Shown here piece after piece: positions 26,779-35,566 of a DNA stretch of 64,000 nucleotides. The first letter of the stretch is position 1, and each line of letters begins with the position of its first letter. A program made the position numbers and the translations under genes. The stretch comes from Roseibium porphyridii (lineage in GTDB: Bacteria > Pseudomonadota > Alphaproteobacteria > Rhizobiales > Stappiaceae). The stretch spans positions 5,002,001 through 5,066,000 of the forward strand of contig NZ_CP120863.1 in the NCBI RefSeq assembly GCF_026191725.2, read 5' to 3'. The notes beneath the pieces are model-generated. The model did no database searches, was not told where the DNA came from, and saw only the letters and a program-made list of their open reading frames with translations.

Positions 26779-27747
26779 ATGAGCAAACTGATCATCGCCA
26801 TCCCTTCCAAGGGCCGCTTGCAGGAAAAAACGCATGATTTCTTCGGCCGTGCAGGTCTGAAAGTTCTGCAACCGGGCGGCGCCCGCAATTATCGCGGCGC
26901 CATCAAAGGCCTCGACAGTGTCGAGATCGCGTTTCTTTCCGCCTCGGAGATCGCCCGTGCGCTTTCAGACGGTGCGGTACATTTCGGCGTCACCGGCCTG
27001 GACCTTGTGCACGAGAATATCGCAGATCCGGGCGCGACCGTGCACATCGTTACACCACTTGGTTTCGGGCCGGCGGATGTCGTGGTCGCTGTTCCAAAGG
27101 CCTGGATTGATGTCGAGACGATGGCGGATCTTTCCGATGTTGCCTCTGATTTCAGAAACCGCCATGGAAGCCGGCTTCGGGTTGCCACGAAATACGTCAA
27201 CCTGACCAGATCATTCTTTGCAAATCACGGCATAGCCGATTACCGGATCGTGGAGAGTGCGGGCGCGACGGAAGGTGCACCAGCGGCCGGGTCTGCGGAA
27301 TTGATCGTCGACATCACCACCACAGGCTCCACGCTTCAGGCCAACAATCTGAAGATACTCTCTGACGGTGTCATGTTGAAAAGCCAGGCCAACCTGGTGG
27401 CGTCCCTGAACGCAGACTGGTCAGACGAGGCATTGACGGGAGCCCGCGCCATTCTCGACCGGATTGCCGCGGAAGAGGCCGCACGCGATGTCAAGCTGGT
27501 CAAAGCCGTGGTCGATGATCGGACACAAGCCCTTAGAGCCGTAAGCCACGTCGGGGCCTTGCAGCGCTTTTCTGAAAGCGATGACATGAACCATGTCAGT
27601 GTGCTGTGCCCGAAAGATGCTGTTGCGGATTGCGCACAGCTGCTGATCGCGGAAGGCGCCGACACTGTCACCGTCGAGACACTGGATTATGTTTTCTCCA
27701 AGGAAAACAAGTTGTTCGCACCTTTGCAGGAAAAGGTCGGCAGTTAG
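26779..27747 (+). CDS. hisG: ATP phosphoribosyltransferase HisG with C-terminal extension
   Basis: This 322-residue protein catalyses ATP + PRPP to phosphoribosyl-ATP. The catalytic part (about residues 1-230) has [29 protein letters not shown] and the PRPP loop [19 protein letters not shown]. HisZ-dependent HisG proteins usually end near here. This one has about 90 more residues ([17 protein letters not shown] through [14 protein letters not shown]) that resemble the small regulatory domain of long-form HisG in size and strand-helix pattern. It is the last gene of the his operon. Confidence 0.93.
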   Translation: MSKLIIAIPSKGRLQEKTHDFFGRAGLKVLQPGGARNYRGAIKGLDSVEIAFLSASEIARALSDGAVHFGVTGLDLVHENIADPGATVHIVTPLGFGPADVVVAVPKAWIDVETMADLSDVASDFRNRHGSRLRVATKYVNLTRSFFANHGIADYRIVESAGATEGAPAAGSAELIVDITTTGSTLQANNLKILSDGVMLKSQANLVASLNADWSDEALTGARAILDRIAAEEAARDVKLVKAVVDDRTQALRAVSHVGALQRFSESDDMNHVSVLCPKDAVADCAQLLIAEGADTVTVETLDYVFSKENKLFAPLQEKVGS

Positions 27748-27759
27748 GTTAAACCAGCT

Positions 27760-28434
27760 TTAGACCGGTCGCTTGAAGTCGGCCCTGGCCTTCTCGATCT
27801 TTTCCCTGCAGAAGCATCCTTCCAGATGATCATTGACCATGCCCATGGATTGCATGAAGGCGTAAACGGTTGTTGGACCCACAAAGCTCCAGCCGCGTTT
27901 TTTGAGATCCTTGGACAGCGCTGTGCTTTCGGCGGTCTTGCCGAGCGTTTTTGCAGTTGGAAAATCAATTTTTTCCGGGCGATCTTCAGGCTTGGGCTCA
28001 AATGACCAGAAATAGGCTGCCAGCGAACCGAATTCCTTTCTCAGTTCGAGCGCCCTGTTTGCATTGTTGATGGTCGATTCGATCTTCTTGCGATGGCGAA
28101 CAATTCCGCTGTCATTCAGGCAACGCTCGACATCCTTGTCGGTAAATTTTGCCACGCGTTCGAATTCAAAATTTGCAAACGCCGCGCGAAACCCTTCGCG
28201 CTTGCGCAGAATGGTTAGCCAGGAAAGGCCTGATTGAAACCCCTCCAGGCAGATCTTTTCAAAAAGCCGACGATCGTCATCTACCGGCCAGCCCCATTCT
28301 TCGTCGTGATAGCGCTGGTAATCCTCCAGACCGCCATACCACCAGCAACGGCTTAGCCCATCCGCCCCCACAATCAACCCGGTATCCGGATCCGGTTCAG
28401 GCTTTGCTGCTGATGTGCTTTTCTGTTCGGTCAT
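27760..28434 (-). CDS. tag: DNA-3-methyladenine glycosylase I
   Basis: The protein is about 224 residues. It removes 3-methyladenine from DNA in base-excision repair. Family landmarks are RCWWYGG near the N-terminus, YHDEEWGWPVDDDRRLFE, EGFQSGLSWLTILRKREGFR and KDLKKRGWSFVGPTTVYAFMQ. The zinc-site ligands are partly seen: the N-terminal Cys in RCWW and a His/Cys pair in NDHLEGCFCR. ATG 28434 fits the family length; the open frame extends further upstream. It converges on hisG with 12 bases between. Confidence 0.95.
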   Translation of the reverse strand: MTEQKSTSAAKPEPDPDTGLIVGADGLSRCWWYGGLEDYQRYHDEEWGWPVDDDRRLFEKICLEGFQSGLSWLTILRKREGFRAAFANFEFERVAKFTDKDVERCLNDSGIVRHRKKIESTINNANRALELRKEFGSLAAYFWSFEPKPEDRPEKIDFPTAKTLGKTAESTALSKDLKKRGWSFVGPTTVYAFMQSMGMVNDHLEGCFCREKIEKARADFKRPV

Positions 28435-28526
28435 GGCCTGCTCAATATTCACTGTTTGTTCTCTATCTGTTAGGCCAATTTGAACGTGTTGGCAAGGCAG
28501 CAACAAAACCGGTGGAGGCAAACAAG

Positions 28527-28555
28527 AAAAAGCCCGGCAGACAGCCAGGCTTTTT
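28527..28555 (-). terminator. Rho-independent terminator of the cheZ-like gene
   Basis: AAAAAGCC and GGCTTTTT, extended by an inner GG/CC pair, enclose a small loop. On the minus strand it is 27 bases after the CheZ-like stop and ends in a T run. Confidence 0.85.
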
Positions 28556-28581
28556 CGTTTCTCCAGCAATGTGACTGCTGA

Positions 28582-29331
28582 TCAGGCGAACAGTGCGTCG
28601 ATGTCGTCCTGCGTCGCAACGTCGGCGTCCGTTTCCAGCGCCGGGCCGTTGAGAAGAGCAGCGTCGCCTTCCTTGAGGTTTCGCTCTTCGACTTCGAATT
28701 CCTTGAAGGTTTCGATGCCGCCCCAGATATCCATCATCTGGATTATCCGGTCTTCCACAAATCGAAGTGTCGCGACCACTTTGGTGATGCGCTGTCCGGT
28801 CAGATCCTGGAAGTTACAGGCTTCAAAGATGCTGATGACCTTTTCCTGGATGTCATTCGCAAGTTCGGCATCCGCAGCGTCAACGCGTGCAGACAGCGTG
28901 TTGGCGGTCTCGTCAATAAATTCTGCCGAAGCAAGAATCGTTTCAGTCGCGCCTTCCGTTCCAACCACGACAGCATCGAGCTCATTGGTCACCCGGGTCA
29001 TTTCTTCGCCCTTGGAACCCGTCGTGTGATGCAGTGTAGCGATTTCCTTCTTGGTCTGAGCGATCGCTTCATACATTGCGTCCAGCTCGACCTTCAGCTT
29101 GGCAGCCTCCGACAGTTCCTTGCGGAACTCGGACATGAATTTCGCACCCATTTCCTCCGGGTCGAGGGCCTGCTGTTCTCCAGCACCCTTGCGCATCATG
29201 GCCTTCAGACTGGCAATTTCCGCCAAGACTTCCTGGTGACGGCGTTCTTCAGCATATCCGGGGTCGTCGTTCGCCCCTGCATTCATACGTATCAAGCTTT
29301 CCGCTCGAAAGGATCTTTTCACCGCGGCCAT
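28582..29331 (-). CDS. cheZ: CheZ-like protein phosphatase
   Basis: This 249-residue, mostly helical protein has the CheZ core ISIFEACNFQDLTGQRITKV (the Asp and Gln are the phosphatase residues in CheZ) and ends TQDDIDALFA, the type of acidic-aromatic peptide that binds CheY. The middle is a coiled coil (KVELDAMYEAIAQTKKEIAT). GGGAG stands seven bases before the start. No other chemotaxis gene is in the window, so the response regulator it acts on is encoded elsewhere. Confidence 0.85.
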   Translation of the reverse strand: MAAVKRSFRAESLIRMNAGANDDPGYAEERRHQEVLAEIASLKAMMRKGAGEQQALDPEEMGAKFMSEFRKELSEAAKLKVELDAMYEAIAQTKKEIATLHHTTGSKGEEMTRVTNELDAVVVGTEGATETILASAEFIDETANTLSARVDAADAELANDIQEKVISIFEACNFQDLTGQRITKVVATLRFVEDRIIQMMDIWGGIETFKEFEVEERNLKEGDAALLNGPALETDADVATQDDIDALFA

Positions 29332-29607
29332 GCTTACTCCCGTCCCTAGCCCCTTTGGCGATTGAAATCGCTGCGAGATCCATCTTTAACAGCGGAAGTT
29401 TAAAGAATTGTTTTTTCAGTTCTGGGAGCAAATGGACCGACGCTTTGCACCCGGGAAACCGTTTAATCGCTTTCCTCATTGAGGTGCTTTGGCTATCCTC
29501 CCGCGACAAGAACAAGGGAATGACTTGGCGTATGACAACGAACGACACTGCAAAACCGGTCCGGCTCCTGCCTGCCCCAATGTGATGGTGAAGCGGCCCA
29601 TTCCCAG

Positions 29608-30330
29608 ATGAAAAACCTGCACGCCAATCTGCTGATTCTTTTGATGACCGGATTCTTTTTTTCGTCTCCGGCAAAGTCGGCGAATGAATCCTTTTCCATG
29701 GAAGAAATCATGGATGGATTCGAAAAGACCGTGTTTGGTCTAGAATATCGTAGCTGGAGCTGGCGGCCCTATCTGGTGAAGAAGTTCACGCGTCCGGTGC
29801 TTTTCTATGTTCATAATCTTTCCGCCCGCGACCGTCGAAAGACCGTGAACCGCTTCGTAAAGGAAATCGGCAAAAGAGTGGGTGGCCTGACGACGGCGAT
29901 CACGAACGACCGGGCAAGCGCAAATTTTGAGGTCTATGTTGTCGACAGGGTTCAGTACGAACCTGTTGTGCGCAAAGACATTTATAAAAATGATCGCGCA
30001 AGGGTACCCGGCAGATGCCTTGTCCGTGTTGTCTCAGGTCGAAATGGCATCAAGAGATCGGCTGCGGTCATCGTTTCGGACGAAGGCGAGTTTTTATTTC
30101 GGCGCTGCCTTGTCGAAGAACTTCTTCAAGGGCTGGGGCCCATGAATGACGACGCCGCCCTGACCCATTCCGTCTTTAACGATTCTTCCCGGCACAGCAG
30201 GTTTACGGTTTTCGACCAGCTGATTCTCAATATGCTCTACGACCCGCGCATAAGACCCGGTATGTCAAAACAACAGACCAAGGACATCTTGCCGATTGTT
30301 GCTCGGGATGCGCGACGCCGTGTTCGTTAA
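29608..30330 (+). CDS. DUF2927 secreted protein
   Basis: This 240-residue protein has an N-terminal signal peptide (about residues 1-24, cut after PAKSA) and the DUF2927 pattern RCLVEELLQGLGPMNDD followed by SVFNDSS. The E-E of that motif resembles a zinc-peptidase-like region but no complete HExxH is present, so no activity is claimed. It is a single gene between cheZ and an L,D-transpeptidase, which may hint at a cell-envelope role. Confidence 0.8.
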   Translation: MKNLHANLLILLMTGFFFSSPAKSANESFSMEEIMDGFEKTVFGLEYRSWSWRPYLVKKFTRPVLFYVHNLSARDRRKTVNRFVKEIGKRVGGLTTAITNDRASANFEVYVVDRVQYEPVVRKDIYKNDRARVPGRCLVRVVSGRNGIKRSAAVIVSDEGEFLFRRCLVEELLQGLGPMNDDAALTHSVFNDSSRHSRFTVFDQLILNMLYDPRIRPGMSKQQTKDILPIVARDARRRVR

Positions 30331-30356
30331 CCAAGGTTTCCTTGAAAGAGCAAAAG

Positions 30357-30374
30357 ATTCAATATCGATTGAAT
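30357..30374. other. AT-rich dyad upstream of the L,D-transpeptidase
   Basis: ATTCAAT-ATCG-ATTGAAT is a perfect seven-base inverted repeat with a four-base centre, just after the DUF2927 stop and about 195 bases before the next gene. It could be a protein site or weak hairpin; no T tract follows. Confidence 0.35.
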
Positions 30375-30567
30375 TGATTCACTACGTCGCAATGCGATCG
30401 ATAGTATTTTGTTAAGCCTGTTCTTCAACCAAAAAATAACCATAAGAAACAATTACTTCGTTTCTCTAAGTCAGATTCACTTTTGACTGAGTGGCAGCGC
30501 TTATCATCCTTGCCAATCCGTTAACCGGTACTTGTAAATGCCGGTGAACGTGGTCGATGACAAGTTT

Positions 30568-31335
30568 ATGAGTGCTGCCATGTTCCTTATGAAAAAAGTT
30601 TCGAGTCTGGCTTTGGTTGCCGTTGGCGCCCTGGTCGTTGTTACCGGTTTTCCGGGCACCAAGGCGTTGGCCGGTCAGGTATCGCCACCTCCGCTCGTTT
30701 TGAGCCCCAACCTGACTGAACCCTGGGTGTTGCAACTTCAGCCCCGCGCGCAGCGCCGTGTGGCCGCGCCTGTGCAACGTCGCCAGGTGGTCCAGCCGCA
30801 GGTTCGCCGGGCTAACTGGTGGTCACCACGCCAGCAGCCGGTTCGTCAGCAACCGCAACGCCAGGCGCGTCAGCCGCAAAGCCGTCAGGTTGCCCCGCAA
30901 TTCCTGCCAACCGTTGTTGACTATCACGGCAAGCACAAGCCGGGCACGATCGTGATCGACACCAACGCACGCTACCTTTACCTGGTGCAAAATGACGGGA
31001 CCGCCCGCCGCTATGGTGTCGGTGTCGGCAAGCCGGGGTTTGAGTGGGCCGGATCCCACAAGGTTACGCGCAAGGCCGAATGGCCGGATTGGCGCCCACC
31101 GGCAGCGATGCGCAAACGTCGCCCGGAATTGCCTGCCTTCATGGCTGGCGGACCGGAAAACCCGCTCGGTGCGCGTGCGCTTTACCTGGGTTCGACACTT
31201 TACCGTATCCATGGATCAAATCAGCCGTGGACCATCGGGCATGCTGTATCTTCCGGATGTATCCGCATGCGCAACGAAGACGTGATGGACCTTTATGAGC
31301 GGGTTAAAGTTGGCACAAGGGTGCACGTAATCTGA
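30568..31335 (+). CDS. L,D-transpeptidase (ErfK/YbiS/YkuD)
   Basis: The protein is about 255 residues with a signal segment (KKVSSLALVAVGALVVVTGF), a basic Gln/Pro/Arg-rich linker (about residues 65-120, RQQPQRQARQPQSRQ) and a YkuD domain. The catalytic motif is complete: YRIHGSNQPWTIGHAVSSGCIRM, split here as HGSNQPW and SSGCIRM. These enzymes form 3-3 crosslinks in peptidoglycan or attach outer-membrane proteins in the periplasm. Several in-frame ATGs exist; 30568 is used, with 30538 and 30580 as alternatives. A strong terminator follows. Confidence 0.92.
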   Translation: MSAAMFLMKKVSSLALVAVGALVVVTGFPGTKALAGQVSPPPLVLSPNLTEPWVLQLQPRAQRRVAAPVQRRQVVQPQVRRANWWSPRQQPVRQQPQRQARQPQSRQVAPQFLPTVVDYHGKHKPGTIVIDTNARYLYLVQNDGTARRYGVGVGKPGFEWAGSHKVTRKAEWPDWRPPAAMRKRRPELPAFMAGGPENPLGARALYLGSTLYRIHGSNQPWTIGHAVSSGCIRMRNEDVMDLYERVKVGTRVHVI

Positions 31336-31370
31336 GCCCTGAATTCTCTAAAAAGAGTTCGTCGATCAAG

Positions 31371-31399
31371 AAACGCGCAGGTGTCTTCCTGCGCGTTTT
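31371..31399 (+). terminator. Rho-independent terminator of the L,D-transpeptidase gene
   Basis: AAACGCGCAGG and CCTGCGCGTTT form a perfect 11-bp stem around TGTCTT, with a further T. It lies 35 bases after the stop. Confidence 0.92.
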
Positions 31400-31509
31400 C
31401 CTTTTGCAATCCTGCGCAAGCCTTGCACACAGGCTGGTTTGTCTGCAGTTTGTCTTTCAGACTGCTCATTCCCCATTGAGCAACAACCGAAGTTTTTCCG
31501 GCCCGTGGC

Positions 31510-32865
31510 ATGACAGAACCTTCCAAATCCTTTTCTGCACGTTCCGACGCGGCCTATTTTGTGAAGGCGGCGCTTGTCGGTCTGCTTGTCGGAGGATTGG
31601 CCACGGGGTTTCATTCCGGGCTGGAATTTATGTTTGCCCAATATGGTGCTCTCAGGGCTTCGCTAGGCTCCGGCTATCTGCCCTATCTGGTTTCAATTTG
31701 CATATCGGCGATTTGTGTAACGGGTGCGTTCTTACTTGTTCAACGCGTCGCCCCGGAAGCTGCTGGCAGCGGCATTCAGGAAATTGAAGGCGCTATGGAA
31801 GACAAACGGCCGCTCAACTGGGCCCGGGTTCTCGTGGCCAAGTTTTTTGGCGGTCTGCTTGCACTCGGTTCCGGCCTGGTTCTGGGGCGTGAAGGCCCCA
31901 CTATCCACATGGGAGCAATGACAGCCGAGGCGATTTCAAGATCGGGCAACGTGACCGCGCCCGAGCACAAGGGATTGCTGGCAGCCGGTGCAGCTGCCGG
32001 ATTGGCTGCCGCTTTCAACGCTCCCCTGGCGGCGATCCTATTCATTGTTGAAGAGACAAGACGGCAGTTTCCCTTTTCCTACCGGACCTACATGGCGGTT
32101 ATCATCGCGTCGATCCTCAGCGCCGCCGTGATGGAGGAATTGACACATATAGGCCCTATCCTTCTCGTTGAAGTCAGCTACATTCCCGTCTGGAGTTTTC
32201 TGCTGCTTGGCCTTCTCGGGATTTTTCTCGGCGCACTCGGTGTCTTTTTCAATTATGCGCTGATCACGGTAATGGACCTTTTCCTGCGCATTCCCAAAGG
32301 GTTGCGCTGGCTTCCCGCCCTGGCTATCGGCGCACTGACCGGTATTCTTCTGAATGCCTTTCCGGATGCAACAGGCGGCGGCGAGGATCTTGTTCATCAT
32401 CTGATTGCCAGCAATTACGGTGTCTATGCGCTGTTGCTGCTGACCTTGCTGCGCTTCGGCGGGGTTTTGTTTTCCTATGCCTCCGGCGTTCCCGGCGGCA
32501 TTTTTGCGCCCATGCTATCGATCGCCACTTGCGCCGGTCTCGCGTTTGGCGTCGCCTCGGTTGAATGGCTGCCGATCGAATCGGATTTCCGCGCTGCCTG
32601 TGCTGTTGCTGCCATGGGCGGTTTCTTTGCAGCCTCAGTCCGCGCCCCGCTCGTAGGCGTCGTGCTGGTGATGGAATTGACGGGCGCTTATGCGCTGATC
32701 ATGCCGGTTCTGGTGACCTGCACGACAGCCTCATTGACGGCGCATCACCTCGGTGGCCGACCCATTTACGAACAGCTTCTGGAACGCACACTCAGACTGG
32801 CGGGTGAAAGCGTCGACGACGAGAAAGACAAAACCCCGGTGCAGCTCGGCACCCGCGAGAGCTAA
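31510..32865 (+). CDS. ClC-family chloride channel or H+/Cl- antiporter
   Basis: This 451-residue membrane protein carries the three anion-path motifs of ClC: GSGIQEIEGAM, GREGPTIHMGAM (with the gating Glu) and GGIFAPML. About ten or more membrane helices follow the family layout, and there is no C-terminal CBS pair. It moves chloride, possibly coupled to protons, across the inner membrane. It is monocistronic and convergent with glcF, ten bases away. Confidence 0.94.
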   Translation: MTEPSKSFSARSDAAYFVKAALVGLLVGGLATGFHSGLEFMFAQYGALRASLGSGYLPYLVSICISAICVTGAFLLVQRVAPEAAGSGIQEIEGAMEDKRPLNWARVLVAKFFGGLLALGSGLVLGREGPTIHMGAMTAEAISRSGNVTAPEHKGLLAAGAAAGLAAAFNAPLAAILFIVEETRRQFPFSYRTYMAVIIASILSAAVMEELTHIGPILLVEVSYIPVWSFLLLGLLGIFLGALGVFFNYALITVMDLFLRIPKGLRWLPALAIGALTGILLNAFPDATGGGEDLVHHLIASNYGVYALLLLTLLRFGGVLFSYASGVPGGIFAPMLSIATCAGLAFGVASVEWLPIESDFRAACAVAAMGGFFAASVRAPLVGVVLVMELTGAYALIMPVLVTCTTASLTAHHLGGRPIYEQLLERTLRLAGESVDDEKDKTPVQLGTRES

Positions 32866-32875
32866 ATCGGCTCAG

Positions 32876-34213
32876 CTATTCTGCGGCTTCAGGTGCGTGC
32901 AGAACCGGAGCGAGACCTTCGGGCTCCGGCCCCCCGTAAACCCAGTCCAGCAGTTCCGCCGTATGCACGATAGGTATGTGCGTGCCCAGACCGATCTGGG
33001 TCATGCAGCCAATATTGCCTGTTGCGATGACATCGGGTCCGGTGCTTTCAATATTGGCGACCTTCCTGTCGCGCAGCTTCTGGGCGATCTCCGGCTGAAG
33101 AATGTTGTAGGTTCCAGCCGACCCACAACACAAATGTCCTTCAGGCACCTCTTTCACCTGAAAACCCGCGGCGCTCAGTAGGTCCTTTGGCTGGCGTGTG
33201 ATTTTCTGGCCATGTTGCATGGAACAGGCCGAATGGTAGGCAACCTTCAGGTCCTGTCGCACCTGCGGCTCGCCAAGATCAACCCCGGTCAGAAACTCGG
33301 TCACATCCTTTGCAAGAGCTGAAACCCGCGCAGCTTTTTCAGCGTAGACAGGGTCATCTTTCAGCATGTAGCCATAGTCCTTGATCGTCGTGCCGCAGCC
33401 TGATGCGGTAATGAGGATTGCATCAAGTCCCTCGCCCGAAGCTTCCGCCGACCAGACGTCCACGTTGCGACGGGCATTTTCAAGCGAGGCTTCTTCCTTG
33501 CCCATATGGTGCACCAAAGCACCGCAGCAGACCTCACCCTTCGGCAAGACAATTTCATAACCGGAGCGTTGCAGCAGCCGGATGGTTGCATCGTTGATGC
33601 CGGGGTTCAGCACTGGCTGGGCGCACCCGCTCAACAGTGCCACCCGTCCTTTGCGGCTTTTCTGTTTTGACGAAAAAACACCTGGCCCCTCCAACTGGCC
33701 ACGCATCGGCGCTCTTGACGGTGCCAATTCCAGCATTGCGCCCATTTTGGTGAAGGGACCACCGAATGACTTCAAGAGCCCGGCCAACGGCCGTCCGAAA
33801 TAGGCACCTATAAGAGCGAACCGGAATCTGTTTGGATAAGGCAGGACAAACGAAAGAACCGAACGCATCAAACGGTCGGACAAGGGGCGTTTGTAGGTCT
33901 TTTCAATATGCGCCCGGGCATGATCGACCAAATGCATGTAATGCACCCCGGAAGGACAGGTTGTCATGCAGGCCAGGCAGCTCAGGCAACGGTCGATATG
34001 CTTGACGACCTTCTCGTCTGCCGGCCGGTCGTTCTCCAGCATGTCCTTGATCAGGTAGATCCGCCCACGGGGACTGTCCAGCTCATCGCCCAGCAATGTG
34101 AAGGTTGGGCAGGTCGCGGTACAAAAACCGCAATGCACGCATTTGCGCAGAATTTTTTCAGATTCCGCAACATGCCGGTCTTTCAGCTGTTCCGCAGTGA
34201 AATTTGTCTGCAT
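32876..34213 (-). CDS. glcF: Glycolate oxidase iron-sulfur subunit GlcF
   Basis: The protein is about 445 residues with two 4Fe-4S ferredoxin motifs near the N-terminus (CVHCGFCTATCP and CLSCLACMTTCP) and two CCG domains (CCGALVHH, CCGSAGTY). It passes electrons from the flavin subunits to the membrane quinone pool. ATG 34213 gives the normal family start MQTNFTAEQLKDRHV. It is separated from glcD-glcE by about 1.3 kb holding two other genes, so the usual glcDEF operon is broken up. Confidence 0.95.
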   Translation of the reverse strand: MQTNFTAEQLKDRHVAESEKILRKCVHCGFCTATCPTFTLLGDELDSPRGRIYLIKDMLENDRPADEKVVKHIDRCLSCLACMTTCPSGVHYMHLVDHARAHIEKTYKRPLSDRLMRSVLSFVLPYPNRFRFALIGAYFGRPLAGLLKSFGGPFTKMGAMLELAPSRAPMRGQLEGPGVFSSKQKSRKGRVALLSGCAQPVLNPGINDATIRLLQRSGYEIVLPKGEVCCGALVHHMGKEEASLENARRNVDVWSAEASGEGLDAILITASGCGTTIKDYGYMLKDDPVYAEKAARVSALAKDVTEFLTGVDLGEPQVRQDLKVAYHSACSMQHGQKITRQPKDLLSAAGFQVKEVPEGHLCCGSAGTYNILQPEIAQKLRDRKVANIESTGPDVIATGNIGCMTQIGLGTHIPIVHTAELLDWVYGGPEPEGLAPVLHAPEAAE

Positions 34214-34459
34214 CGCGTTCCCGTTTCCCTCACCTTCGACAATCGCCAGCAGATGGTACGGGCTCACAAATAGGGGCACAAGATGCCTTTCCGGCACAAA
34301 CGTTTTGCCCAATTGGACAATGCATCGATCTGGCCGACACCTCTCGGCCCAGGCGAATGGAATGTGAATACGAGATAAACGCCCCGCTCAGAAACAGTTC
34401 AAACCCGAACACCTAGAGTGCTCGTCAGTGGGCCGATTAACCCCGATTGAGGACTTTTT

Positions 34460-35089
34460 ATGTTTAAGAAAATTGCCAAGACCCTTTTTATAACCGTAGC
34501 CTTTTCCAGCCTCGCAACAGGTGCACTGGCCAAGGACTGGATTGAGAAGGTTGAAGTCAAACGCGACGGCATCGACGTCATTCCTGTCGAAGTTTCCGCC
34601 AGCTCCTACAATTACACCAAGATCAAATCCAAGTCGCATCGCTTCCTGCTGCGCCTCTACGGCAAGGCGACCAACGGCGAGCGCATTGTCGCGATGAAGG
34701 TTGGCTCGTTCAAAAACGTGCTTTACTTCGAGGGCGATGGGTCGCTTTGGAGCAAGAGTTTTCAGAATCGCGATGTCGGTTCAGGATCGAAACGCACCGT
34801 TTCAATCTCCTACAAGCCGACGATCCCTCTGAAGAGAATCAAGTGGCAAGGTTGGGACCCGGTTCAGGCCTGCTCGCTCAATCTGGACAAGAAGATCAAG
34901 AGTGGCATGAAGAAATCTGTGGCCCTCGGCAAAACCTGGACGGTGTCTGCCAAAGCCTACTTTGAGCTGGACGCGGTCGCAGCCCGAAAAAACAAGGCAA
35001 AGAAAAACAAGTGGACTTTGAAGAACACCACCCATCAGCGTGATGGCTATGGCTACAAGGTCACCGTCAAATGCCTTCCGGCCAGTTGA
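34460..35089 (+). CDS. Secreted protein of unknown function
   Basis: This 209-residue protein has a clear signal peptide (MFKKIAKTLFITVAFSSLATGALA region, cut after GALA). The mature protein is basic, beta-rich by appearance and has two cysteines (QACSLN and VKCLPAS) that could pair in the periplasm. A Lys-rich stretch KKIKSGMKKS and another KNKAKKNKW stand in the second half. I recognise no family. It lies on the opposite strand between glcF and glcE and is convergent with the DUF4870-like gene. Confidence 0.75.
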   Translation: MFKKIAKTLFITVAFSSLATGALAKDWIEKVEVKRDGIDVIPVEVSASSYNYTKIKSKSHRFLLRLYGKATNGERIVAMKVGSFKNVLYFEGDGSLWSKSFQNRDVGSGSKRTVSISYKPTIPLKRIKWQGWDPVQACSLNLDKKIKSGMKKSVALGKTWTVSAKAYFELDAVAARKNKAKKNKWTLKNTTHQRDGYGYKVTVKCLPAS

Positions 35090-35108
35090 CATCATCTCAG
35101 GCATGCAC

Positions 35109-35140
35109 CGACACCCCTTACCATAGGTTTGGGGGTGTCG
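35109..35140. terminator. Hairpin between convergent genes
   Basis: CGACACCCC and GGGGTGTCG form a perfect nine-base stem with a 14-base loop, 20 bases after the secreted-protein stop. No T run follows on the plus strand, so it may act with Rho or as a transcript-end stabiliser. Confidence 0.55.
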
Positions 35141-35162
35141 ATGTCGTTAGCAGATAGCCGGA

Positions 35163-35522
35163 TCAGAACATCCAGGTTTCAGGGTTGGGCACGGGCTCGT
35201 TACGACCCGCCAGCTGAAGCCCCTTGATGCAACGCACGATCATCCAAATTAGCACTGCGATAATCATCAGAAAACCGATCAGCACGATGGTCAGCAACGC
35301 GCTGACGATGCCGAACAGCAGCCCGATCCAGAAAGTGCGTATCTGATACGTGTAGTGGCTTTCGACCCAGCCCGTGCTTTTGCCGCGATTCAAGTAGGCG
35401 AAAATTACGCCGACAATCGCGGTGAATGGCACAATGATATTTACCAGGTAAAGGATATAGACAAGTGTGGCGTTCTTGCCGCCCGGCTCCATGTAGCCGG
35501 CAACATCGGATTGTTCTTCCAT
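35163..35522 (-). CDS. DUF4870-like small membrane protein
   Basis: This 119-residue protein has three membrane segments (about residues 18-44, 65-80 and 81-100), with the central pattern GWVESHYTYQIRTFWIGLL, which is typical of the DUF4870/COG3671 group. The function is unknown. It follows glcE by 44 bases on the same strand and may be co-transcribed with glcDE. Confidence 0.8.
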   Translation of the reverse strand: MEEQSDVAGYMEPGGKNATLVYILYLVNIIVPFTAIVGVIFAYLNRGKSTGWVESHYTYQIRTFWIGLLFGIVSALLTIVLIGFLMIIAVLIWMIVRCIKGLQLAGRNEPVPNPETWMF

Positions 35523-35566
35523 TTCACGCTCCGCAATTAAAAATACGATTGGAAATGTAAAACAAA

